Assembly: GCA_000621765.1 (NCBI GenBank) | Contig: JHXJ01000001.1 | Location: 310,001 to 374,000 of the forward strand | Direction of reading: 5' to 3' | DNA from: Ruminococcaceae bacterium AB4001 | Lineage (GTDB): Bacteria; Bacillota; Clostridia; Saccharofermentanales; Saccharofermentanaceae | Length of the DNA: 64,000 bases | Part shown: positions 57,610 to 64,000 of the stretch, in pieces | Layout of the letters: each line of letters opens with the position of its first letter | Position numbering within the stretch: position 1 is the stretch's first letter | Made by a program: the position numbers and the translations under genes | The notes under the pieces: model-generated | What the model saw: only the letters and a program-made list of their open reading frames with translations | Database searches by the model: none | What the model was told of the DNA's origin: nothing

Positions 57610-58281
57610 TTGGATAAGACCGGTAATCAGAGCCTTATAAAAAAGATCCTTTATGTCATCGTGACACTGCTTCCGATGGCAATATACATGGTCATATACA
57701 TGCCCACATTCTTCTGGGTGGAGAGCCTCGACCACGGAAATAATTTCCATCTCATCCACGCGGCCATCGATGACGTGATCCCTGTCGTTGAAGTATTCAT
57801 CATCCCTTATGCGCTCTGGCTTCCTTACCTTGTCATCGGCATGATCGCCATCGCTATCAGGAGCAGGGTATTCTCGCGCAAGACCTCTTACATGCTGATG
57901 GCCGGCATGACTTTGTTCATCATCATCTCGCTCGCGTATCCCAACATGCTCGATCTCAGAGCTTCTATTCCGGACCGCGAAAACATCTTCATCGACCTTA
58001 TCAGATATCTTCACTCGATAGACACTCCTACGGATGTCCTTCCGAGCCTTCATGTATACGATGCGCTTTGCGTCGCAGCGGGAATCCATCTTACTTTCCC
58101 TGAGAAGAAGGGTCTTATCATTGCAAGCGACGTGCTTACTTTACTCATCGTTCTTTCGACAGTATTTATCAAGCAGCACTCGGTTATCGATGTCGTTTCT
58201 GCTTTCATCATGTTCATTCCGGTATTCATAATCATATGCTTTGTCATCAAGCCTGCCGGTAAGAAACAAGCTTCCAAGTAA
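57610..58281 (+). CDS. PAP2-family membrane phosphatase
   Basis: About 223 residues from the TTG at 57610, preferred over a GTG at 57550 that lies inside the stem-loop: GGAG at 57599-57602 is seven bases upstream of the TTG. Six membrane helices, with the phosphatase motifs LPSLHVYDALCV (C2, PSxH) and IKQHSVIDVVSAF (C3). The first motif (KxxxxxxRP) is not obvious. Likely a lipid or undecaprenyl phosphatase, or a related inositol-lipid enzyme. Confidence 0.85.
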   Translation: MDKTGNQSLIKKILYVIVTLLPMAIYMVIYMPTFFWVESLDHGNNFHLIHAAIDDVIPVVEVFIIPYALWLPYLVIGMIAIAIRSRVFSRKTSYMLMAGMTLFIIISLAYPNMLDLRASIPDRENIFIDLIRYLHSIDTPTDVLPSLHVYDALCVAAGIHLTFPEKKGLIIASDVLTLLIVLSTVFIKQHSVIDVVSAFIMFIPVFIIICFVIKPAGKKQASK

Positions 58282-58402
58282 GACAGTTTCAATACATTTC
58301 CTGTTGAATCAGTAAACATAATTCCGCGTGATATAATATACGGGTCTTGAATTTCAGATATGTGGACCGGTCCGGATCTTCATAAGTCAGGGGGAAAAAC
58401 TT

Positions 58403-59938
58403 ATGAACAGACAACCGCAGCACGATGAGGGCAAAAAGAAACTCAGTGCAGCTGGTGTGACAGGAATTGCTGTTTCGGCATTTATAGTTGTTGCCTGTCT
58501 GATCGTCGGTGCAGTGTTTTTGTTTTCGGGATCTTTTCCGTCAGGTACTGCAGCTTCAAGTGAACTGTCGTCAGAGCTTTCTGCTGCTTCGGAGACCAGC
58601 AATTCCGGTACGGACAGGTATGCCGTAAAGCCTTCAGATGCCTTTATCGGTGTCCCTGATTTTGAGTCAGCGCCCCGCGTGTTCGGAAACGGTCCCGAAC
58701 GCATTACCATCTGGGTCTTTTCCGAAGAGGTTCCGGAAATGGTCTGGTATTACGTCGATATGCATCCTGAATTTGGCGAAAAGTATACGGTCGAGTGTGT
58801 CAGCGCAGGATACATGGAATCATATCAGCAAAAGCTCGACGAGGCGCTCATCAGCGGCGTTGATGCTCCTGACATCTACCTTGCCGAGGCTACTTATGCT
58901 GTCAAGTATACCAAGGGTGAAATGTCACCTTATGCCGCAACATATAAAGATCTTGGAATAGATGTCGATACAAAGCTCATGGAAGCGGATATCTGTTCTT
59001 ATATCGTTGACATAGGTTCACGTGACGACGGCGAAGTTGTCGGACTCGGCTATCAGTCCAACGGGTGCGCAATGATATACAGGGCATCGATTGCGCGCGA
59101 TGTATTCGGCACTGACGATCCGGAATCTATCGAGAGAATGATCGGAGGCGGTTCCGGCAGCTGGGACAAGTTCTTTTTGGCAGCAGACGTACTCAGGGAA
59201 TACGGTTATTCGGCTGTTTCAGGAAGTGAGGATGTCTTACGTGCAGCTGCCGGCGGAACTACCACCAAATGGGTAGAAAACGGCGAACTTAATCTTGATT
59301 CAGCTCACGAGGCTCTTTTCGACTACTACAGAAACATAGAAGAGAACAACTGGTCCAACGGAAACCTGCCCTGGTCTGCCGAATGGTACAACGACATGAC
59401 CGACGAGAATAGCGGATGCTTCTGCTTTTTCGGACCAGACTGGCTTCTGGAATCGGTAATCGGAATGCAGTACTGGGATCCCGACTTTGAATCCACTTAT
59501 GGAGACTGGAGAGTCTGCGTTCCTCCCGTAGGATTTTTCTGGGGCGGAACATGGCTCCTCGCAAACAAGGACACTGACAACAAAGAAGGCGTCGCTGAGC
59601 TTCTTGAATGGATAACGCTCGATTGTTCACAGACAGGACTTCAGTACCTTATCGCCAATAATAAGATAGGCTTTGGCGTTAAAGACACCGTTGCATCCAA
59701 GACGGTTATGATGATGAGCGACGGCACCAGCGATCTCTGTGACGGACAAAACGTTTTCAGGGTCTTCGAAGAATGCAATTACTTCGCATCCGGCAAGCAT
59801 GTCACCCAATACGATGAGGACATCAAAGAACTCTTTATGATGTATGCCGGCGATTATGCTTACGGCAAAAAGAAAAGAGAAGCTGCGATAACCGAATTCA
59901 CGAACGCGGTCTTAAATATACTGCCGGGTCAGGGATAG
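58403..59938 (+). CDS. Extracellular solute-binding protein (carbohydrate ABC type), orphan
   Basis: 511 residues. A charged N-terminal stretch (15 residues), one hydrophobic segment (about 18-48) and a Ser-rich linker, then a solute-binding fold from about 75: YGYSAVSGSEDVLRA, WYNDMTDENSGCFCFFGPDWLLE and GGTWLLANKDTDNKEGVAELLEW are typical of sugar-binding proteins. A VVAC stretch in the hydrophobic segment resembles a lipobox but is too deep in it to be convincing. No ABC permease genes are near, so it either serves a distant transporter or is a sensory/adhesin relative. Confidence 0.78.
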   Translation: MNRQPQHDEGKKKLSAAGVTGIAVSAFIVVACLIVGAVFLFSGSFPSGTAASSELSSELSAASETSNSGTDRYAVKPSDAFIGVPDFESAPRVFGNGPERITIWVFSEEVPEMVWYYVDMHPEFGEKYTVECVSAGYMESYQQKLDEALISGVDAPDIYLAEATYAVKYTKGEMSPYAATYKDLGIDVDTKLMEADICSYIVDIGSRDDGEVVGLGYQSNGCAMIYRASIARDVFGTDDPESIERMIGGGSGSWDKFFLAADVLREYGYSAVSGSEDVLRAAAGGTTTKWVENGELNLDSAHEALFDYYRNIEENNWSNGNLPWSAEWYNDMTDENSGCFCFFGPDWLLESVIGMQYWDPDFESTYGDWRVCVPPVGFFWGGTWLLANKDTDNKEGVAELLEWITLDCSQTGLQYLIANNKIGFGVKDTVASKTVMMMSDGTSDLCDGQNVFRVFEECNYFASGKHVTQYDEDIKELFMMYAGDYAYGKKKREAAITEFTNAVLNILPGQG

Positions 59939-59971
59939 GAATCCCAGGGGAAAATGAAATGATCAAATAAT

Positions 59972-59999
59972 AAGAGGGTGCCCGGAAGCACCCTCTTTT
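59972..59999. terminator. Bidirectional terminator between the solute-binding gene and the pnt operon
   Basis: Ten-base stem AAGAGGGTGC/GCACCCTCTT, loop CCGGAA, T-run on the plus strand and TTATTATTT on the minus strand. It lies between two convergent transcripts. Confidence 0.93.
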
Positions 60000-60021
60000 T
60001 GAATCAGTTTTGTGAGAACTA

Positions 60022-61416
60022 TCAGTCGTTTTCGAACTCGACTACGAGCTGTGATACTGTCTGCTTTGCATCGCCGTAGATCATGACGGTGTTGTCCATC
60101 GTGAAGAGCGGGTTCTCGATGCCGGAGAAGCCCGTACCCTGACCACGCTTGAGTACGAATACCGTGCGTGCCTCGAAAGCATTTACGATAGGCATACCGT
60201 AGAGAGGTGAGGACTCGTCGTTGATAGCAGCGGGGTTAACAACGTCGTTAGCGCCGATGACGATAGCGATGTCTGTGTTAGGCATCTGGGGATTCATCTC
60301 GTCTGCTGTCTTGAGCTGCTCGTAAGGAACGTTAGCCTCAGCGAGGAGAACGTTCATGTGACCGGGCATACGTCCTGCAACGGGGTGGATAGCGAAGTTA
60401 ACTTCACAGCCATTCTCTTCGAGGACGTCGCAGAGTTCCTTAACTGCGTGCTGGGCCTGTGCAACAGCCATGCCGTAACCGGGGATGAATACTACGCTCT
60501 TAGCTGCCTCAAGGATAAGGAAAGCATCCTCGACGGACATAGCCTTGGGTTCCTTGTGCTCGCCTTCTGCAGTTGAAGCCTTCTTCTTTGCTGTCTTGAA
60601 GAGGAGTGCTGCAAATGTCTTGTTCATAGCTTTGCACATGATGAGTGTGAGGATGACGCCGGAAGCACCTACTAAGCATCCGGATACGATGAGTACCGTG
60701 TTGCCGATAGGGAATCCTGCAAATGCTGCTGCAAGACCGGAGAGAGCGTTAAGGAAAGAGATGATTACCGGCATGTCGCCGCCGCCGATGGTGATAACCA
60801 TTGTGACGCCCAATACCAGTGATGAGAGTGTTGTGATGATGACACCGGCAACGCCGAGACCGCCGTCAGGTGAAATGCAGAGGAAGATGATTCCGAGAAC
60901 TGCTACACCGAGGATGCAGGCATTGATGATGTTCTTGCCGGGGATCGTGAAGTTCTTCTTGAAGATCTTAAGACCTGCAAGCTTGCCCCATGCGATGAGT
61001 GAACCTGTGAATGCTACGGCACCGATGAGGATCGTGAGACCCAGTGTGAGTGCTGTGAAAGAATCTTCGGTAACGCCTGCGATGTACTGGGAGATAGCAA
61101 CGAGCATTGAGGAAAGACCGCCGAAGCCGTTAAAGAGAGCAACGAGCTGGGGCATTCCTGTCATCTCGACCTTCTTGGACCAGATGAAGCCTACGACGCT
61201 TCCGCCTGCGATAGCGAGGATGATGAGGAGATAGCTTACCAAACCGCCGTCGATAACGTCCTGGGAAATGAGGACAGATACGACTGCGATGAGCATACCG
61301 ATCGAGGAGTAGAGGTTACCCTTACGTGCGGTATCTGCTTTTCCGAGTTTCTTGATGCCCATGATGAAGAGGACACAGGACACCATGTAAAGAACTATGC
61401 AAATATAATCGCTCAT
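60022..61416 (-). CDS. pntB: NAD(P) transhydrogenase subunit beta
   Basis: 464 residues. Nine or so membrane helices, then the NADP-binding domain III: VIFIPGYGMAVAQAQHAVKEL-type signature (VFIPGYGMAVAQAQ), then IVIGANDVVNPAA and the closing MIYGDAK. It forms the membrane and NADP part of the proton-translocating transhydrogenase (NADH + NADP to NADPH + NAD driven by proton flow). Overlaps pntAB by four bases. Last of the three pnt genes. Confidence 0.97.
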   Translation of the reverse strand: MSDYICIVLYMVSCVLFIMGIKKLGKADTARKGNLYSSIGMLIAVVSVLISQDVIDGGLVSYLLIILAIAGGSVVGFIWSKKVEMTGMPQLVALFNGFGGLSSMLVAISQYIAGVTEDSFTALTLGLTILIGAVAFTGSLIAWGKLAGLKIFKKNFTIPGKNIINACILGVAVLGIIFLCISPDGGLGVAGVIITTLSSLVLGVTMVITIGGGDMPVIISFLNALSGLAAAFAGFPIGNTVLIVSGCLVGASGVILTLIMCKAMNKTFAALLFKTAKKKASTAEGEHKEPKAMSVEDAFLILEAAKSVVFIPGYGMAVAQAQHAVKELCDVLEENGCEVNFAIHPVAGRMPGHMNVLLAEANVPYEQLKTADEMNPQMPNTDIAIVIGANDVVNPAAINDESSPLYGMPIVNAFEARTVFVLKRGQGTGFSGIENPLFTMDNTVMIYGDAKQTVSQLVVEFEND

Positions 61417-61727
61417 TTCTTAGGTGCCTCCTTCTTCTTGAACATTGCGAGCATTCTGTCTGTTACGAAATATCCGCCGATTACGTTGATCGTAGCGAAG
61501 AAGATGGCGATAGTGCCGATGATCAGACCGAGAACGTGATTGCCGGATGAGTTGATAGCTGTAGCAGCGATAGCTCCGACGATCGTAATACCTGAGATCG
61601 CGTTAGTACCGCTCATGAGAGGTGTGTGGAGCTGTGAAGGGACCTTCGAGATGAGCTCGACGCCGAGATAGGCGGCGATAATGAAGACGAAGATCAAGAG
61701 CATAATTGTATCAGTTGTAATTTCCAT
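61413..61727 (-). CDS. pntAB: NAD(P) transhydrogenase subunit alpha, membrane part
   Basis: 104 residues, three helices, starting TDTIMLLIFVFIIAAYLGVEL and containing PLMSGTNAISGITIVGA, the conserved helix pair of the small alpha-2 subunit. Separate pntAA and pntAB genes are typical of Firmicutes and some proteobacteria. It sits three bases after pntAA and overlaps pntB. Confidence 0.97.
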   Translation of the reverse strand: MEITTDTIMLLIFVFIIAAYLGVELISKVPSQLHTPLMSGTNAISGITIVGAIAATAINSSGNHVLGLIIGTIAIFFATINVIGGYFVTDRMLAMFKKKEAPKK

Positions 61728-61730
61728 TTA

Positions 61731-62858
61731 TTAAGCCTCCTTAAATCTCTCGTGGATGATGGCTCCGCCCTGTGTGAGGAGGCATCCCTTCATGATCTCA
61801 TCGGAAAGGTTAACTTCGAATTCCTTTGACTTCTTGTTGTAGAAGTGTGTAAGGAAAGCGGAAATATTACCGGAGAGCATTTTCGAAGCATCCCAGGGTA
61901 CCTGACGCTGCAGTTCGTCACCGGGGAGGATGATTACGCCGTTATCGGTAATGACTTCCTTGGTGGGGTCAGAACCTTCGACGTTACCGCCTGTGGAAAC
62001 TGCCATGTCCACGATGATAGAGCCGGGCTGCATTCTGTCCAGAACATCTTTCTTGATGAGGACAGGAGCCTTGCGGCCGAAGACTTTTGCAGTGGTGATG
62101 ACTACATTGGCTTTCTCACAGACCTTAGCCTGAGCTTCCTGCTGCTTTGCGATCTGCTCGGGTGTGAGTTCCTTTGCATAACCCTGTGCTGTCTGGCCCA
62201 TCTCGCCAAGGTCGATCTTGACGAAGTTAGCGCCTAAGGATTTAACCTGCTCTTCTACGACAGGTCTTGTATCGAATGCGTCAACGCGGGCGCCGAGTCT
62301 CTTTGCTGTTGCGATGGCCTGAAGTCCTGCAACGCCTACGCCGATAACGAATACTCTTGCAGGATTGATAGTTCCTGCAGGCGTAACCATCATCGGGAGG
62401 ATCTTGGGCATGCGGGCAGCTGCGTTAAGGACTGCTACGTAGCCGGCAAGAGATGTCTGTGAAGACTGTACGTCCATCTTCTGTGCGAGTGTTGTTCTCG
62501 GGATCATCTCGAGGGAAACGGCCTGAATGTTGTTCTTGGCAAATCCGTTAAGAAGATCCTTCTCATTGAAGGGATCGAGGAAACTGATGTGAACCGTATC
62601 GGGGTTCATTCCGTCAGCTGATTCGGGCTTAAGGATCCTGACAACAATCTCAGCGTCTGCAAGTCCGTCTTTTTCGTCTTTGACGATCTTGGCGCCAACC
62701 TGTTCGTAATCCGCATCTGCGAAGCCGCTCTTGAGACCTGCACCGCTTACGACCGTGAACTCAAAGCCCATACCCGTGAGCTTCTTGATGTCATCGGGGA
62801 TAAGAGCAACACGTGTCTCGGCAGGCAGAATTTCTTTGCATACCAGAACTTTCTTCAT
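61731..62858 (-). CDS. pntAA: NAD(P) transhydrogenase subunit alpha, NAD-binding part
   Basis: 375 residues from the ATG at 62858 (AAAGAGGTG upstream; an extension to 62927 is unsupported). KEILPAETRVALIPDDIKKL is the alanine dehydrogenase/PNT start, and VFVIGVGVAGLQAIATAKRLG is the NAD-binding Rossmann loop. The closing RFKEA is typical. First gene of the operon. The complete set lets the cell swap reducing equivalents between NAD and NADP using the proton gradient. Confidence 0.97.
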   Translation of the reverse strand: MKKVLVCKEILPAETRVALIPDDIKKLTGMGFEFTVVSGAGLKSGFADADYEQVGAKIVKDEKDGLADAEIVVRILKPESADGMNPDTVHISFLDPFNEKDLLNGFAKNNIQAVSLEMIPRTTLAQKMDVQSSQTSLAGYVAVLNAAARMPKILPMMVTPAGTINPARVFVIGVGVAGLQAIATAKRLGARVDAFDTRPVVEEQVKSLGANFVKIDLGEMGQTAQGYAKELTPEQIAKQQEAQAKVCEKANVVITTAKVFGRKAPVLIKKDVLDRMQPGSIIVDMAVSTGGNVEGSDPTKEVITDNGVIILPGDELQRQVPWDASKMLSGNISAFLTHFYNKKSKEFEVNLSDEIMKGCLLTQGGAIIHERFKEA

Positions 62859-62925
62859 GTGCACACCTCTTTTGATTGGATTGTAGAGAGAAAAAATCTG
62901 CACTCTAACTTTCAAAGTATAAAAC

Positions 62926-62956
62926 AAAGCCCCGCCGATTTAAAGGGCGAGGCTTT
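62926..62956 (-). terminator. Terminator of the gene at the right edge
   Basis: AAAGCCTCGCC/GGCGGGGCTTT stem (one mismatch) followed on the minus strand by TTGTTTTATACTTT, 40 bases after the stop of the 62996-64000 gene and before pntAA. Confidence 0.75.
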
Positions 62957-62995
62957 AGTTAATTAAATTTTTTATAAGATGTTCCGGGCTTCAGA

Positions 62996-64000
62996 TCAGA
63001 TATATTTCTTCCAAAACTCTTCCAGACCATCCTTTATGTCTTCGGTGAAGTGCTTGAATTCACGCTTATCCATCTTTGTTATCTCGGTGAAGCCTGCGGA
63101 AACGCCGGGTGCCGGATCGTGTCTGTCGATCGTGACGGTCAGATGGAGTGTCTTGACTGCGGGAACCGGCTCATCGCCGTCTCTGACGTTTGTGAGGACG
63201 AAGATGTACTTGTCACCTTTCTGGAGCATGTTGCCGCGTACGACAAAAGTATCGTATCTGTCCCTGCACTTGAAAGTGAGATCGCCCTTTTTCTTGTCCC
63301 ATTCGACCTTAAATGCCGTCTCATCCGTATACTCGTCATCGGTGCTTCTGGAGTGTGAGACCTCTTTGGCGACAAGTGTTGCCTCATAAGTCCTGGAGTT
63401 GTTTTCCTTGACCGTATAAGTGAGGGAGTACTTATCCTTGGAATTGTTTTCAACGATCTCCAGGCTGATGAGCTTGGATGTGGAAACGTTCTTTCCGAGA
63501 GAAAGGGTAACTTCGTACTCTTCATCTTTGTACTCGTATTCAGCGATGAGCTGTGCAAGTCTTCTGCCTGATCTTGTGATGTAGAAATCAAGCTTTACGT
63601 CGAGATCTTCAATGTCATCGAGCTCGTCTGAGAGATCATCAAGGCTGTCAAAGAACCTGTCGACGTACTCGTCGGCTTCTTCTTCAACCGAACCGTTTGA
63701 GGCTATGCGGTAAAGGAGCTTTTCCAAGTCCTTGTCGTTTTCCGCATACTTGATGAGATCCTGCATTGCGAGAGCGTATGACTCTTCGTTGATCGAGAGG
63801 GAAACTACCGTGCAGGGGATCTTCTCGTCGCCGATCGTGATGGTCTTGCCGGATTTCTTGACGTCGGAATACTTAACCAGACGCTCGATCGCGAGCTTTC
63901 TGTATTTCGATGTCATATTGAAAATATCGCGCTGGAGGTTTCTGTCGTTCCTGACTGTATCCTTCAGGTTGAGAAGGTAATCAAACTGTGAATCGGTGAG
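62996..64000 (-). CDS. Uncharacterised protein, 5' end outside the window
   Basis: 335 residues visible. The frame stays open past the ATG at 63916 to the window edge, and no ribosome site precedes that ATG, so the true start is beyond 64000. The visible part is acidic and polar without membrane helices: a region with INEESYALAMQDLIKYAEND and EKLLYRIASNGSV, then two beta-rich modules (VKLDFYITRSGRRLAQLIAEY and LEIVENNSKDKYSLTYTVK). This two-module layout recurs in secreted or lipoproteins of Clostridia. The family is not recognised; a signal peptide could lie in the missing part. Confidence 0.75.
   Translation of the reverse strand, partial: LTDSQFDYLLNLKDTVRNDRNLQRDIFNMTSKYRKLAIERLVKYSDVKKSGKTITIGDEKIPCTVVSLSINEESYALAMQDLIKYAENDKDLEKLLYRIASNGSVEEEADEYVDRFFDSLDDLSDELDDIEDLDVKLDFYITRSGRRLAQLIAEYEYKDEEYEVTLSLGKNVSTSKLISLEIVENNSKDKYSLTYTVKENNSRTYEATLVAKEVSHSRSTDDEYTDETAFKVEWDKKKGDLTFKCRDRYDTFVVRGNMLQKGDKYIFVLTNVRDGDEPVPAVKTLHLTVTIDRHDPAPGVSAGFTEITKMDKREFKHFTEDIKDGLEEFWKKYI

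Overview
The window looks like a chromosome segment from an anaerobic Clostridia-type Firmicute, plausibly a gut or rumen member of the Oscillospirales/Saccharofermentans kind. The signs are a CIRCE operator on an Hsp20 gene, AAGGAGG-like ribosome sites, choline-binding-type cell-wall repeats, a YolD-like gene after a Y-family polymerase, many lipoproteins, and genes typical of anaerobes (ferredoxin-type membrane protein with a CXXC mini-protein, NSS transporter, GH16 glucanase). No rRNA, tRNA, CRISPR array, insertion sequence or prophage was seen. The taxonomic placement is inference.

Layout. 1-5 kb (minus): a MoxR/DUF58/transglutaminase-like membrane operon, then a small membrane/DUF6765 operon. 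5-7.7 kb (plus): translesion polymerase with a YolD-like partner, then a CIRCE-controlled Hsp20. 7.9-8.1 kb: a cluster of TGTTGACG octamers. 8-10.6 kb (minus): AlkZ-related protein, histone-H1-like Lys/Ala-rich protein, and an unrecognised duplicated protein. 10.7-15.1 kb: a candidate conflict locus, with a coiled-coil protein and a TIR protein facing a PD-(D/E)XK nuclease. 15-21 kb: two PEBP-fold lipoproteins, an AraC regulator divergent from a sugar isomerase/FMN-dehydrogenase pair, and two GNATs. 21.4-24.2 kb: a CpG-depleted DUF2828 (VWA) gene with a long structured leader, divergent from an RHH-WYL regulator. 24-34.9 kb: diguanylate cyclase, DUF4003, GH16 glucanase with an AraC regulator, GNAT/esterase operon, HD-GYP sensor, and two CmpB-like membrane paralogues. 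35-45 kb: NSS transporter, acidic lipoprotein, two large repeat-anchored surface proteins, and an ABC-2 exporter. 45-53 kb: cytidylate-kinase-like protein, degenerate GGDEF-EAL protein, ECF sigma with anti-sigma-like partner, and three zinc-ribbon/SPFH membrane-associated genes. 52.9-53.1 kb: a very regular array of three 38-bp palindromic units. 53-64 kb: redox operon (TlpA-like, CXXC mini-protein, 4Fe-4S), two serpin lipoproteins, PAP2 phosphatase, orphan solute-binding protein, the complete pntAA-pntAB-pntB transhydrogenase, and a truncated gene at the edge.

How parts connect. The ECF sigma operon and the serpin operon 7 kb away share an almost identical promoter with the same 18-nt spacing and nearly the same distance to the start codon, so the serpins are very likely in that sigma factor's regulon. 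The DUF2828 gene, its cloverleaf-like RNA element and the divergent RHH-WYL regulator form a possible RNA-linked stress or defence unit that I do not recognise as a described system. Three c-di-GMP proteins (one active-looking GGDEF, one HD-GYP, one catalytically degenerate GGDEF-EAL) suggest c-di-GMP signalling. No flagellar genes are present here.
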